Counted from the stretch's first letter, positions 36,328-44,763 are shown. The stretch is DNA of 44,763 bases from Akkermansia muciniphila (GCA_945860285.1 CAMAQB010000017.1:1-44763), one strand, 5' to 3'. The notes: generated from the letters alone by a model not told the origin. Translations and numbers: made by a program.

Positions 36328-36711
36328 TTATTTGACAGCTTTTTCAGCTTTGGCGGATTTGCCTTTCTTGGCGGGCGTCTCCTCATCGGTGAGCGTGATG
36401 AAAATGTGGCTGGTCGGACGGCGGATCGCACCGGCGGAGCCTTTGGCGCGGGGCTTGAAACGTTTCAACGCGGGACCGATTCCAATCACAGCTTCCTTGA
36501 TCGTCAGCGTTTCGGCATCCATCTTGAAATTGTGTTGAGCATCGGCCATCGCCGTTTTCAGCGTTTTGCCGATCAACTGGGCTGCTTTTTTCGGAGTGAA
36601 ATTAAGAATATCCATGGCGCTGCCAGCCGGCATGCCTTGAATTTCGCGGGCGACGTCGCGCGCCTTTTTGGGCGAGAGACGAACGTATTTTGATGTGCTT
36701 TTGACTTCCAT
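36328..36711 (-). CDS. rplV: Ribosomal protein L22
   Basis: A 127-residue protein with a loop lining the peptide exit tunnel. The product reads MEVKSTSKYVRLSPKKARDV, then ALKRFKPRAKGSAGAIRRPT (tip of the tunnel hairpin) and SHIFITLTD, followed by a Lys/Ala-rich tail. The frame is open upstream within the preceding gene, but the ATG at 36711 is the L22 start. Unusually the upstream neighbour is not rpsS but a coiled-coil envelope protein. Confidence 0.97.
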   Translation of the reverse strand: MEVKSTSKYVRLSPKKARDVAREIQGMPAGSAMDILNFTPKKAAQLIGKTLKTAMADAQHNFKMDAETLTIKEAVIGIGPALKRFKPRAKGSAGAIRRPTSHIFITLTDEETPAKKGKSAKAEKAVK

Positions 36712-36739
36712 GGTCGTGGGATCTGGTTGTGCCGGAGGC

Positions 36740-37480
36740 TTATCGTGGTTGTGTGTCGAGAATGATGGTGTCGCCGAGGCGGACGGTTTCGTTAGGTGGG
36801 TCGATCTGTTCGACAAAAGCACCGGCGACATTCTTGCGAACATCGGCGATGATGGCTTTGCCGAAGGGGCGGTCGCCGCGCTGGATGGTGTAAACCATGC
36901 CAATGCGGCATTCTTGATTCTGGCCGACATTGACAACAAGCAGACCGCTTTCCGAGTCCAAGCTGACCACCTGCGCCCGTTGCAGGGAGCCGGTTTTGAT
37001 GTCGGGGCGGGGTTTATGGCGCAATCCAAGCGCCGCGTCAAGATTGCGAAGGGAACTTTCCAGACGGAGCCGCACATCGGGATCGGCAACAACAGCGTGG
37101 CGGACGAAATCCTGAGTTGTTGAAGCAAGGGCGATGGCCGCCTTCTCAGTAGCTTCCAGCCGTTCCTGCAGCACTTGTTGCTCGGCCGCGGCCTGCACAA
37201 GGCGGTCGTCGCCGCCGTCGAGAAGATTTTTTCCAAGCGCTTCCAGACGTTGTTTGATCTGGGCCAATTGCTCGGCAGCGAGCGACTCGCCGCGTTTGGC
37301 CTCGATCACCGCATTGGCGAGCACCTCGTTCTGCTTGCGCAGCTTGGCGATTTCCAAGCCCTGGGTGTCGGCAGCCGGCGCGGACGGCGGCGTATCATCC
37401 TGGCAAAGAGCCACAAGCGGTGCCGCGCAGAGGCCAAAAGCCGTGCGTGCGAGCAACCGATATGTGGTGGAAAATGACAT
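36740..37480 (-). CDS. Exported coiled-coil protein inserted in the S10 cluster (paralogue 3)
   Basis: A 246-residue protein between rpsS (20 nt) and rplV (28 nt), same strand, so certainly co-transcribed. It has an export signal (FGLCAAPLVALC; cleavage or weak lipobox near residue 26), a heptad-rich coiled coil at about 40-125 (LEIAKLRKQNEVLANAVIEA, AAEQLAQIKQRLEALGKNLL), and a C-terminal domain at about 169-246: VVSLDSESGLLVVNVGQNQE, then GMVYTIQRGDRPFGKAIIAD and VRLGDTIIL. This domain matches those of the proteins at 6309 and 7177 in length and pattern. The function is unknown; a ribosomal role is unlikely because of the signal. Confidence 0.88.
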   Translation of the reverse strand: MSFSTTYRLLARTAFGLCAAPLVALCQDDTPPSAPAADTQGLEIAKLRKQNEVLANAVIEAKRGESLAAEQLAQIKQRLEALGKNLLDGGDDRLVQAAAEQQVLQERLEATEKAAIALASTTQDFVRHAVVADPDVRLRLESSLRNLDAALGLRHKPRPDIKTGSLQRAQVVSLDSESGLLVVNVGQNQECRIGMVYTIQRGDRPFGKAIIADVRKNVAGAFVEQIDPPNETVRLGDTIILDTQPR

Positions 37481-37500
37481 GCAGAATGAAGTGTGAACGG

Positions 37501-37770
37501 TTATTTCTTGCCGATGCCGCCGTGTGCTTTGAAAATCCGGGTGGGCGAAAACTCACCGAGCTTGTGGCCCACCATGTTTTCGGTAACGAAAACCGGGACG
37601 AACGTTTTACCATTATGAACAGCGAAGTTGTGACCGACGAAATCAGGCGTGATCATCGACTTGCGGCTCCATGTCTTGATGGCCTTGTATTCGCCGATGG
37701 CGGCAACGGCATCAATTTTGGCGAGAAGTTTTTGATCGACAAACGGACCTTTTTTTAACGAGCGGGGCAT
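37501..37770 (-). CDS. rpsS: Ribosomal protein S19
   Basis: An 89-residue head protein of the 30S subunit, near the decoding A site. [40 protein letters not shown] and [18 protein letters not shown] are exact family marks. Its upstream leader TTTAACCACTCAACACC has no G. It stands 31 nt after rplB. Confidence 0.98.
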   Translation of the reverse strand: MPRSLKKGPFVDQKLLAKIDAVAAIGEYKAIKTWSRKSMITPDFVGHNFAVHNGKTFVPVFVTENMVGHKLGEFSPTRIFKAHGGIGKK

Positions 37771-37801
37771 GGTGTTGAGTGGTTAAATGGATGAAAAATG
37801 A

Positions 37802-38638
37802 TTACTTCTTGGTGCGGGGCGAGACGATGAAAATCGCGCTGGCCTTCTTCTTGTTGCGGGTCTTCTGACCTTTGGCGTGTCCCCACGGGCTGAGAAGGTG
37901 TTTGCGACCGCCACCGGACTTCGAACGACCCTCACCACCGCCGTTCGGGTGGTCAACCGGGTTCATCGTCATGCCGCGGACGGTGGGACGAACGCCATTC
38001 CAGCGGGTGCGTCCCGCTTTGGCGGAAACCTCGTTCATGTGCTCGCGGTTGCCGACTTGGCCGATGGTGCAAAGGCAGTTTTCATTGAAGCGGCGAATCT
38101 CCCCGGACGGCATCTTGACCAGACCGAAGCCAGCCTCGCGGTTGGAAAGAATGGCCTGCTGGCCAGCGGCACGCGCCACCTTGCCACCGGAACCGGGAAG
38201 CAGTTCGATGTTGTGAATCACCGTTCCCAGCGGCACGCTTTTCAAAGGCATCGCATTGCCGGGTTTGGGATCGGCTTTCACAGTCGAAATCACCGATGCA
38301 CCGACCTCGAGACCCACGGGAGCAAGAATGTAACTCTTCGTGCCGTCGGTGTATTGGATCAAAGCGATGCGGCAGGTGCGGTTCGGATCGTATTCAATCC
38401 CGACCACCGTGGCAGGCATGTCAATTTTGTTGCGCTTGAAATCGACCAGGCGGTAGTGACGCTTGGCGCCTCCGCCGACATGACGACAGGTGATGCGGCC
38501 CGTGTTGTTGCGACCGCCGCTGCGCTTGATCGGCGAGAGCAGGGATTTTTCAGGCGTTGACTTCGTGACCTCTTCAAAGGACGGAAGCTGCTTGTAACGC
38601 GCGGATGGTGTGTGAGGTTTGAAAATTTTTAAAGCCAT
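37802..38638 (-). CDS. rplB: Ribosomal protein L2
   Basis: A 278-residue protein required for subunit association and peptidyl transfer. It contains [36 protein letters not shown], the motif [20 protein letters not shown], and the C-terminal [20 protein letters not shown] with the catalytic-centre His, followed by [16 protein letters not shown]. Complete and of normal length. Confidence 0.98.
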   Translation of the reverse strand: MALKIFKPHTPSARYKQLPSFEEVTKSTPEKSLLSPIKRSGGRNNTGRITCRHVGGGAKRHYRLVDFKRNKIDMPATVVGIEYDPNRTCRIALIQYTDGTKSYILAPVGLEVGASVISTVKADPKPGNAMPLKSVPLGTVIHNIELLPGSGGKVARAAGQQAILSNREAGFGLVKMPSGEIRRFNENCLCTIGQVGNREHMNEVSAKAGRTRWNGVRPTVRGMTMNPVDHPNGGGEGRSKSGGGRKHLLSPWGHAKGQKTRNKKKASAIFIVSPRTKK

Positions 38639-38697
38639 GACTCAAGGTATGTTCGAGTTGTTCGGTTTGCGGGAGCAGTGGTGACGGGATGAATGGA

Positions 38698-38982
38698 TTA
38701 CACGAGGTCGAGTTTTTCGCCCTCCTTCAGGCGCACGATCGCTTTTTTGATGTGGTTGGTGCGGCCCTCGTCTGCACGGCGGCGGCGTTTCGCCTTGCCC
38801 TTCATGTTGAGCGTGCGGACATCGGCGACTTTCTTGCCGAAAAGGGTTTCCACAGCCTGCTTGATTTCAAGCTTGTTGGCCTGCGGATCCACATCGAGCA
38901 CGATCTCATTGTTGAGTTCGTTCAAGTACGTGGCCTTCTCGCTCATGCGGACGTTTTTGATAACATGGAAAAGATCTTTCAT
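38698..38982 (-). CDS. rplW: Ribosomal protein L23
   Basis: A 94-residue tunnel-exit protein that binds trigger factor and SRP. It starts MKDLFHVIKNVRMSEKATYL and has EIKQAVETLFGKKVADVRTL, MKGKAKRRRRADEGRTNHIK and KKAIVRLKEGEKLDLV. The ATG at 38982, 7 nt after the rplD stop, is used; the frame is open upstream inside rplD. It is a little shorter than E. coli L23 (100). Confidence 0.97.
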   Translation of the reverse strand: MKDLFHVIKNVRMSEKATYLNELNNEIVLDVDPQANKLEIKQAVETLFGKKVADVRTLNMKGKAKRRRRADEGRTNHIKKAIVRLKEGEKLDLV

Positions 38983-38989
38983 AACAATA

Positions 38990-39598
38990 TCAGGCTGTGC
39001 GTTTGGCAAGGGTTTCAAGAGCTGCGCCGACGACGAAAATGTCGTTGTGCAGCAGCATTTGCTCGACGTTCACTTCGTTCGCCGTCATCAGCAGGACATG
39101 GGAAACGTTGCGGGCAGAGAGGTAGGTTTTCTCATCGAAGCTGTCGGCGATGATCAAAATGCGGCGTGCGGTCGAGAGGGCGTCGACGGCAGCGACGAAC
39201 GACTTCGTTTTTCCATCGGCGATGACAAAGGAAGGCAGGGTGTGCAGAACACCACCGCGGATGAGGTCGCCCAGCACGCGGCGCAGCGCCAGCTTGCGGG
39301 TGGTTTTGGAAACCTTCTTGGAGTAGTCACAAGCGCGGGGGCCGAAGACGACACCGCCGCCGACGAAAATCGGCGCGCGTTTGTCACCATGACGGGCGCC
39401 ACCGGTGCCTTTTTGCTTGTAGATTTTCTTGTTGTTGCCCGAGACCTCGCCACGTGTCTTGGTGTGGGCGGAACCGGTGCGGCGGTTGGCCCGATACGCG
39501 GTAATCAGGTCGTGCACGGCCTGGGTGCCCTTGTCGGCGGGAGCCAGCAGCAAATGCGCCGCTTCAGCGGCTTCTACGGAGAGTGTTTGGGAAGTCAT
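38990..39598 (-). CDS. rplD: Ribosomal protein L4
   Basis: A 202-residue tunnel protein; in E. coli it also represses the S10 operon by binding a leader before rpsJ. Here the basic loop RANRRTGSAHTKTRGEVSGN, KIYKQKGTGGARHGDKRAPI and GPRACDYSKKVSKTTRKLAL are clear. No S10 leader is possible in the classical place, because only 37 nt separate fusA from rpsJ, so autogenous control by L4 must differ or be absent. Confidence 0.97.
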   Translation of the reverse strand: MTSQTLSVEAAEAAHLLLAPADKGTQAVHDLITAYRANRRTGSAHTKTRGEVSGNNKKIYKQKGTGGARHGDKRAPIFVGGGVVFGPRACDYSKKVSKTTRKLALRRVLGDLIRGGVLHTLPSFVIADGKTKSFVAAVDALSTARRILIIADSFDEKTYLSARNVSHVLLMTANEVNVEQMLLHNDIFVVGAALETLAKRTA

Positions 39599-39635
39599 GA
39601 CGTGGAATGTGGTTCGGAATTCGATTCAGTGGAAA

Positions 39636-40274
39636 TCACGCGGATTTTTTCTTTGCGGGGCGAACGGTTACGTAGCTGCCCTTGGCGCCTGGAATGGCAC
39701 CGGAGATCAACAGCACGCCGTCTTCCGGACGAACGGCGACAACTTTCAAATTCTGCACGGTGCGCTGGGTGTTGCCATCCTGTCCGGGCATCTTCTGGTT
39801 TTTCCAGACGCGTCCCGGGGTGGAGCGGCAACCGATCGCTCCCGTTCTGCGGTGCATCATCGATCCGTGAGTCATGCGCAATCCACCGAACTTGTATCGT
39901 TTGACAACACCGGTGAAGCCGTGACCTTTGGAAGTGCCGATCACATCGACAAACTGGCCCGCTTTGAAAAGATCCATGCCGGGATGCACTTCGGGAAGCG
40001 TCTCGCTGCCGGTGATGCGGAATTCCTGAATCTTGCGCTTCGGTGCCGAACCAGCCTTGTTGAAAATACCCATCGCCGCCTTGTTCACGCGCTGGGGTTT
40101 CAACTGGTCGTCAAATCCAACTTGAACGGCCTTGTAGCCCTCCTTGTCGACGGTTTTGTGTTGCAGATAGGTGTTGCCCTGCACGTCGACAACGGTCACG
40201 GGGATCATCGCCTGCGTGGCCTCGTCAAACAGACGGGTCATTCCTAATTTTTTGCCGAGAAGTCCTAGTGGCAT
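39636..40274 (-). CDS. rplC: Ribosomal protein L3
   Basis: A 212-residue protein close to the peptidyl transferase centre. It shows MPLGLLGKKLGMTRLFDEAT, the GTSKGHGFTGVVKRYKFGGL segment, THGSMMHRRTGAIGCRSTPG and RVWKNQKMPGQDGNTQRTVQ. The Gln that is methylated in enterobacteria lies in the GQDGN part. The leader is A/C-rich and G-free (TTTTCAACCAAACATTATT). Confidence 0.98.
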   Translation of the reverse strand: MPLGLLGKKLGMTRLFDEATQAMIPVTVVDVQGNTYLQHKTVDKEGYKAVQVGFDDQLKPQRVNKAAMGIFNKAGSAPKRKIQEFRITGSETLPEVHPGMDLFKAGQFVDVIGTSKGHGFTGVVKRYKFGGLRMTHGSMMHRRTGAIGCRSTPGRVWKNQKMPGQDGNTQRTVQNLKVVAVRPEDGVLLISGAIPGAKGSYVTVRPAKKKSA

Positions 40275-40305
40275 AATAATGTTTGGTTGAAAAGTTTGAT
40301 GAAAA

Positions 40306-40614
40306 TCAGATGCGGATGGAGATGTCTACGCCGGCGGGAAGATTGAGTTTCTTCAACTCATCGACCGTGCGCGATGTCGGATCAATGATGTCGAGCAGGC
40401 GTTTGTGCGTGCGGATTTCGAACTGCTCGGCGGACTTTTTGTTCACGTGTACTGAACGGTTGACGCTGAATTTTTCGATGCGTGTCGGCAGCGGGATCGG
40501 CCCGGAAACCTTGGCGCCCGTGCGTTTGGCGGTTTCAACAATTTCAGCGGCGGATTTGTCCACGGCGCGATGATCAAAAGCGCGGAGGCGGATGCGTATT
40601 TTCTGATTTTCCAT
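40306..40614 (-). CDS. rpsJ: Ribosomal protein S10
   Basis: A 102-residue 30S head protein that also serves as the NusE antitermination factor. [40 protein letters not shown] and [20 protein letters not shown] are unmistakable. The ATG at 40614 is chosen; the frame is open upstream into fusA's end but unconserved. It follows fusA after 37 nt, where tuf would be expected. Confidence 0.98.
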   Translation of the reverse strand: MENQKIRIRLRAFDHRAVDKSAAEIVETAKRTGAKVSGPIPLPTRIEKFSVNRSVHVNKKSAEQFEIRTHKRLLDIIDPTSRTVDELKKLNLPAGVDISIRI

Positions 40615-40651
40615 AACGAGAAGAGGTTTGGTGTGGTGGTTGCTGTGTGAA

Positions 40652-42811
40652 TTAAAAACGGGATGTGCCGCCGCGCTCGTTGACGATTTCATCGACAATG
40701 TTGCCGGGGACCTGCTCGAAATGCGAGGGGGTCATCGAATACGAGGCGCGACCGGAGGACAAGGTGCGCACAGCGGTGGAGTACCCGAACATCTCCTTGA
40801 GCGGAACGGAACAGCGGACGATCGCCAGTTTGCCCTTGGTGTCCATGCTGGTGATTTGTCCACGGCGACGGTTCAAGTCGCCCATGACATCGCCCTGATA
40901 GTCCTCCGGGGTCGAGACCTCAACCGCCATGATCGGCTCGAGCAAAATCGGCTTGGCTTTTCTAAAGGCTTCTTTCATCCCGAAAATGGCGGCCATGGTA
41001 AAGGCGTTTTCGTTCGAATCCACATCGTGATACGAGCCGCCGAGAATGTTGACATGCACGTCGATGACCGGATAGCCCGCGATGATGCCGTTGGACATCG
41101 ACTCATTGACACCCTTGTAAACGGCATTGATGTACTCCTTGGGAATTTCGCCGCCGACGACCTTGTTTTCGATCGTCAGCCCCTTGCCCTTGTCATTCGG
41201 GGCCACATTGAGGCGAACGTGGCCGTATTGTCCGCGACCGCCGGATTGTTTGACCAACTTGCCTTCCGCCGCAGCGGGCTGGGTGATTGTCTCGCGATAA
41301 GCGATTTGCGGGGCCCCGGTGTTTGCCTCCACTTTGAATTCGCGCTTGAGACGGTCGACGATGATTTCCAAATGCAGTTCGCCCATGCCGGAGATGATGG
41401 TCTGACCGGTTTCCTCATCGGTCTTGACCATGAATGTGGGGTCTTCTTCGGAGAGGCGGGCCAGGGCCAGCGCCAGTTTCTCCTGATCCACTTTTGTCTT
41501 GGGCTCGACGGCCATCGAGATCACCGGTTCCGGGAAAGTGGGCGGTTCGAGAACCACGTCGTGATTGTCTGCCGCGAGGGTGTCACCCGTGGTGACGTTT
41601 TTCACTCCAACCATTGCCGCGATGTCGCCGGAATAACAGGCATCAATGTCGGTATGCTGGTTTGATTGGATGCGGATCAAACGACCAACGCGCTCGGAAC
41701 GCCGCGTGCGGGGGTTGTAAATGGTATCGCCCTTCTTGACGCAACCGGAATAAACACGGAAGAAAACGAGCTTGCCAACGAACTTGTCGGCCCAAAGTTT
41801 GAATGCCAACGAGACGAACTTCTGATTGTCGTCGGTGATGACATTGATTTTCTTCTCCTCATTGTCGGGATCCATGCCAATCGCAGGGGGAATGTCCAGA
41901 GGATTGGGCAGGTAGTCGACCACGGCATCCAGCAGGAACTGCACGCCCTTGTTTTTGAATGCGGAGCCACCGGCCACCGGAACGAGATGATTGGCAATGG
42001 TGGCACGACGAATGCCGTTTTTCAAGTCTTCGCGGGAAATGGGTTGTTCCAACAGGAATTTTTCCCCAACCTGCTCATCGACACTGGCAACCGCATCCAA
42101 CAGTTCGGTGTAGGCCTCTTGGGCGATGATTTTTTGGTCGGCTTCAAGCTCCTTGACAGTGTATGTTGATCCGAATTTGTCGTCGTCGTTGTAATAAACC
42201 GCCTTTTGATTGACCACGTCGATCTGGCCTTTCAACTGGTCCTCGGCACCGATCGGAATCAGGATGCGCACGGCGTTCGCTCCGAGTTTGTCCTTGATCT
42301 CTTCGAAGACGCTTTGGAAATTGGCGCCGATGCGATCCATTTTGTTGACGAATACAAGGCGCGGCACGTTGTATTTCGTCGCCTGACGCCAGACCGTTTC
42401 CGTCTGCGGTTGCACCCCGGCGACGCCGCAGAACACCACAATCGCGCCATCGAGAACCCGCAGGGATCGTTCCACCTCGGCCGTGAAGTCCACGTGACCT
42501 GGAGTATCGATGATGTTGACCCGCATCTTCTCCCCGGCGTGCAGTTTGGTGACACCTTCCTCTTCGCGCTGCCACCACTCGGTGGTCACGGCGGCGGAGG
42601 TGATGGTGATGCCGCGCTCGCGTTCCTGCTCCATCCAGTCAGTTGTCGCGGCACCGTCGTGCACTTCGCCGATCTTGTGAATCATTCCGGTGTAGAACAA
42701 AATCCGCTCAGTCAAAGTCGTCTTGCCCGCATCAATGTGCGCGCAAATGCCGATATTCCGCGTGCGATCCAGCGGATATTGGCGATTCGGACTGTTGGGA
42801 TTGGACGACAT
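40652..42811 (-). CDS. fusA: Elongation factor G
   Basis: GTPase that drives ribosomal translocation and, with RRF, recycling. The 719-residue product has G1 [15 protein letters not shown] (near residue 24), the switch region [21 protein letters not shown]3 DTPGHVDF, and G4 NKMD in [12 protein letters not shown]. Domains II-V follow, with [19 protein letters not shown] and the C-terminal [16 protein letters not shown]. All are features of the canonical fusA type rather than the spdG/EF-G2 types. Location between rpsG and rpsJ supports this. Confidence 0.98.
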   Translation of the reverse strand: MSSNPNSPNRQYPLDRTRNIGICAHIDAGKTTLTERILFYTGMIHKIGEVHDGAATTDWMEQERERGITITSAAVTTEWWQREEEGVTKLHAGEKMRVNIIDTPGHVDFTAEVERSLRVLDGAIVVFCGVAGVQPQTETVWRQATKYNVPRLVFVNKMDRIGANFQSVFEEIKDKLGANAVRILIPIGAEDQLKGQIDVVNQKAVYYNDDDKFGSTYTVKELEADQKIIAQEAYTELLDAVASVDEQVGEKFLLEQPISREDLKNGIRRATIANHLVPVAGGSAFKNKGVQFLLDAVVDYLPNPLDIPPAIGMDPDNEEKKINVITDDNQKFVSLAFKLWADKFVGKLVFFRVYSGCVKKGDTIYNPRTRRSERVGRLIRIQSNQHTDIDACYSGDIAAMVGVKNVTTGDTLAADNHDVVLEPPTFPEPVISMAVEPKTKVDQEKLALALARLSEEDPTFMVKTDEETGQTIISGMGELHLEIIVDRLKREFKVEANTGAPQIAYRETITQPAAAEGKLVKQSGGRGQYGHVRLNVAPNDKGKGLTIENKVVGGEIPKEYINAVYKGVNESMSNGIIAGYPVIDVHVNILGGSYHDVDSNENAFTMAAIFGMKEAFRKAKPILLEPIMAVEVSTPEDYQGDVMGDLNRRRGQITSMDTKGKLAIVRCSVPLKEMFGYSTAVRTLSSGRASYSMTPSHFEQVPGNIVDEIVNERGGTSRF

Positions 42812-42854
42812 GAAAGGGATGAAATTTTCCGGGCAGGCAGGTTGCTATAAATTA

Positions 42855-43328
42855 TCAGAAACGGAAATGGGCGAATGCGCGGTTGGCTTGGGCCATTTTA
42901 TGCACATCGTCGCGCTTGCGCACGGCGTTGCCCTGGTTGTTCGCGGCATCTTTGAGTTCGTTGGCGAGTGCCACATGCATCGGCGTGCCTTTGCGATTGC
43001 GAGCGTAATTGATCAACCAGCGCATCGCCAGAGCCTCGGAGCGCGCGGCCGGCACCTCAAGAGGCACCTGATACGTCGCACCGCCCACGCGGCGAGATTT
43101 CACTTCCACACGCGGTTTTGCGTTCTCGATCGCACGGGTCACAACCTCAAGCGGGTCGATGGTTTCGGTGCCCTCGCTGGCACGGTCGATCGCGGCATAG
43201 ACAATCCGCTCGGCAAGAGCGCGTTTGCCATCGACCATGACCTTGGAAATCAGATTGCCAACCAGCGCGCTATCATAGCGGGGGTCGCGTTTTTCAACCT
43301 TGTGGAATACTCGTTTACGACGTGACAT
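42855..43328 (-). CDS. rpsG: Ribosomal protein S7
   Basis: A 157-residue protein that organises the 30S head at the E site. MSRRKRVFHKVEKRDPRYDS, LISKVMVDGKRALAERIVYA, PRVEVKSRRVGGATYQVPLE and ALAMRWLINYARNRKG are standard. In E. coli S7 represses the str operon through the rpsL-rpsG spacer; here that spacer is only 34 nt, too short for the known structure. Confidence 0.98.
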   Translation of the reverse strand: MSRRKRVFHKVEKRDPRYDSALVGNLISKVMVDGKRALAERIVYAAIDRASEGTETIDPLEVVTRAIENAKPRVEVKSRRVGGATYQVPLEVPAARSEALAMRWLINYARNRKGTPMHVALANELKDAANNQGNAVRKRDDVHKMAQANRAFAHFRF

Positions 43329-43362
43329 GATGAAAAGTAGTTAGGTGTTTGTCAAAAAGGGG

Positions 43363-43779
43363 TTATTTCTTGCCGCCCTTGCCTTTGGCGGGCGCCGCCG
43401 CAGCACCGGGCTTCGGACGTTTGGCACCGTACTTCGAACGACTCTGTCTGCGTTTGTCGACACCGAGTGTATCGAGCGCCCCGCGGACAATGTGATAACG
43501 GACACCGGGAAGGTCTTTCACACGACCGCCGCGGACGAGCACGATGGAGTGCTCCTGCAAATTGTGTCCCTCACCGCCGATGTAAGCAATGACTTCAAAG
43601 CCGTTGGTCAGGCGAACCTTGGCCACCTTGCGGAGGGCGGAGTTCGGTTTTTTCGGCGTACGCGTCATGACCTGCAAGCAAACACCCCGGCGGGCCGGGC
43701 AGTTGGCAAGAGCGGGAGATTTGGACTTGTCCACGGGTGTTTTACGCCCTTTGCGAACTAGTTGATTGATGGTCGGCAT
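43363..43779 (-). CDS. rpsL: Ribosomal protein S12
   Basis: A 138-residue decoding-centre protein and the target of streptomycin-resistance mutations. It starts [20 protein letters not shown] and shows [20 protein letters not shown] (with the Lys associated with streptomycin sensitivity), [20 protein letters not shown] and [16 protein letters not shown]. The end carries an Ala/Pro/Lys tail (about 18 residues) beyond the E. coli length. It opens the cluster. A weak Shine-Dalgarno sequence AGGAA lies before the ATG. Confidence 0.98.
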   Translation of the reverse strand: MPTINQLVRKGRKTPVDKSKSPALANCPARRGVCLQVMTRTPKKPNSALRKVAKVRLTNGFEVIAYIGGEGHNLQEHSIVLVRGGRVKDLPGVRYHIVRGALDTLGVDKRRQSRSKYGAKRPKPGAAAAPAKGKGGKK

Positions 43780-44058
43780 GTGATTCCTGCGATTATTGGT
43801 TAGATGTCTGCCATCAAGGGACACTCCGCAGGCCGCGAAATTCTTCGCAGGAGCCTGTTTTCCGGAGCTGCACCCGATAGCAAAATTTGTTGATGAAGCG
43901 CGGCGTCTGGCGGAAGTGCCGTTCGCGGAGCGCGATGTGGGGCGCGGATTCTCGCTATTTTTCGCATCAACGCAAGCACCAATTTTACTTTTTTGCAATT
44001 TTCCTGTGAATCCTTCCTGCAGCAAGGAGTTTTCTTGAATTGATGCCCCAACAACACG
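43780..44058 (-). promoter_or_regulatory. Leader and promoter region of the str-S10-spc cluster
   Basis: About 280 nt between the CBS-gene terminator and rpsL, with no gene. A weak promoter can be drawn on the minus strand: TTGGTG (43977-43982), 16-nt spacer, AAATAG (43955-43960), implying a leader of about 170 nt. I do not recognise a riboswitch or a known ribosomal-protein leader in it. The promoter position is tentative. Confidence 0.35.
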
Positions 44059-44104
44059 AAAAAAAAAGCCACAAAAATGGGGAGGCTTTTTGCAAAACCT
44101 CCCC
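44059..44104 (-). terminator. Rho-independent terminator of the CBS-domain gene
   Basis: On the minus strand GGGGAGG (44098-44104) pairs with CCTCCCC (44079-44085), with extra TTTT/AAAA pairing in the loop, followed by ATTTTTGTGGC and nine T. It is 29 nt after the stop and separates this gene from the rpsL promoter region. Confidence 0.85.
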
Positions 44105-44133
44105 CTGCACGCTCGACGCCTGCCAACCGCAAT

Positions 44134-44553
44134 TCAATACAACTCCGCCAAATACCGGAGCAGGTCGCTGCTGGTGAGCATTCCGACCAACTGTCCGTCG
44201 TCGACAACCGGCAGGCAGTGAAACTGGCCTTTGCATAGGATCTCCGCCGCTTCGCGCACGGTCGTTTGCGAATCCGCAGCAATGGGATCCACTGACATGA
44301 CCTGCTCCAATGTCATCGTATGATCGAGGGTCGCGTCAACCGCCCGGTCATCCGACCCAAAGGCATCGCCAAAACTAACGCGCAACAAGTCGCTCCAGGA
44401 AATGACCCCCCTGAGTTCACCACCGCTGACAACCGCCAAGTGATGCACGCCTTTTTCCAGCATCAGCTTCCTCGCCCTGGACAGTGGCTCGCCGTGATGA
44501 ATTGTTACCAGTTCCGTGGACATCAGTTTTTTAATCGCTTCGTTTTTTCTCAT
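44134..44553 (-). CDS. CBS domain pair protein
   Basis: A 139-residue protein consisting almost only of two CBS motifs. The first (about 8-60) has MSTELVTIHHGEPLSRARKL, KGVHHLAVVSGGELRGVISW and SDLLRVS; the second (about 83-139) has MSVDPIAADSQTTVREAAEI, CLPVVDDGQLVGMLTSSDLL. Both end with the nucleotide-contacting [ST]-x-[ST]-D pattern, so adenine nucleotide binding is likely. No catalytic domain is attached; such stand-alone CBS proteins usually regulate partners. It is transcribed alone and closed by its own terminator, so its place before rpsL does not show a functional link. Confidence 0.92.
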   Translation of the reverse strand: MRKNEAIKKLMSTELVTIHHGEPLSRARKLMLEKGVHHLAVVSGGELRGVISWSDLLRVSFGDAFGSDDRAVDATLDHTMTLEQVMSVDPIAADSQTTVREAAEILCKGQFHCLPVVDDGQLVGMLTSSDLLRYLAELY

Positions 44554-44763
44554 GACAAGAAAACCCTAGCCCCGCTTCCCCTGCCCTGCTCTGCCCAATT
44601 TGCTATAAGCCGCGCCAGAACTGTTCGGCATGCTCTTTGCTGACCGATTTAGTGCTCCAATGTGACAAAATTGTCACTTGTACTATTGGGTCGTTTCTGA
44701 TTTCCTGTGGGTGTGGGCCGCGCCAAGGAAAAGATCGATGAGAAGAAGCTCCGCAGTTGGAAG
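44554..44763. other. Right-end intergenic region with a palindrome
   Basis: Contains gtgacaa-aa-ttgtcac (44662-44677), seven-base arms around two A, a typical shape for a dimeric regulator's site; its halves also resemble -35 boxes on both strands. From GTG at 44707 a frame stays open to the window end (VGVGRAKEKIDEKKLRSWK), but 19 codons are too few to call a gene. Confidence 0.35.

Overview
The window reads as a chromosomal segment of a Verrucomicrobiota bacterium of moderately high G+C. This placement is inferred from gene content. It has a secreted protein with autotransporter-associated beta-strand repeats and a 'DKDGMANGIEYFMG' style C-terminal linker, a discoidin-like domain fused to a protein kinase fold, a Tat-exported Gfo/Idh/MocA oxidoreductase, a cytochrome b558-type succinate dehydrogenase, and ribosomal-protein genes that mostly lack Shine-Dalgarno sequences. 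No tRNA, rRNA, CRISPR array or insertion sequence was recognised.

Layout. 1-3085 (minus): sdhC-sdhA-sdhB, with sdhB cut by the window edge and carrying an apparent frameshift in an A6 run. 3086-3938: a long spacer with the sdh promoter. 3939-8169: tspO (minus), a small secreted OB-fold-like protein and yicC (plus), a tiny lipoprotein and two paralogous coiled-coil envelope proteins (minus). 8306-15440 (plus): MsbA-like ABC exporter, class II fructose-bisphosphate aldolase, a membrane protein, an SDR-family epimerase, an MFS transporter, trpS. 15463-17257 (minus): Dabb protein and Tat-exported oxidoreductase. 17680-22363 (plus): RlpA-like secreted protein, 3-hydroxyisobutyrate dehydrogenase-like enzyme, SbcD without SbcC, and a membrane pseudokinase with a discoidin-like tail. 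22371-25804 (minus): an operon of circularly permuted ATP-grasp, alpha-E and transglutaminase proteins. 25871-27969 (minus): a frame-broken beta-strand-repeat protein.

28165-43779 (minus) is one continuous str-S10-spc ribosomal cluster: rpsL, rpsG, fusA, rpsJ, rplC, rplD, rplW, rplB, rpsS, [coiled-coil envelope protein], rplV, rpsC, rplP, rpmC, rpsQ, rplN, rplX, rplE, rpsH, rplF, rplR, rpsE, rplO, secY, then a terminator and map. tuf, rpsN and rpmD are missing from their usual places. A CBS-domain protein with its own terminator lies upstream of rpsL.

Most unusual points. (1) A predicted exported coiled-coil protein, paralogous to the pair at 6309-8169, sits between rpsS and rplV. (2) Almost every gene of the ribosomal cluster is preceded by a G-poor, A/C-rich stretch rather than a Shine-Dalgarno sequence, and elsewhere three promoters place the transcription start on or next to the start codon; one of these promoters is built into a terminator. 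(3) S3 and S5, neighbours at the mRNA entry side of the 30S subunit, both carry Arg/Gly/Asn-rich extensions. (4) A pseudokinase-TM-discoidin receptor-like protein lies tail-to-tail with the ATP-grasp/alpha-E/transglutaminase operon, which lacks an Anbu protease gene here.
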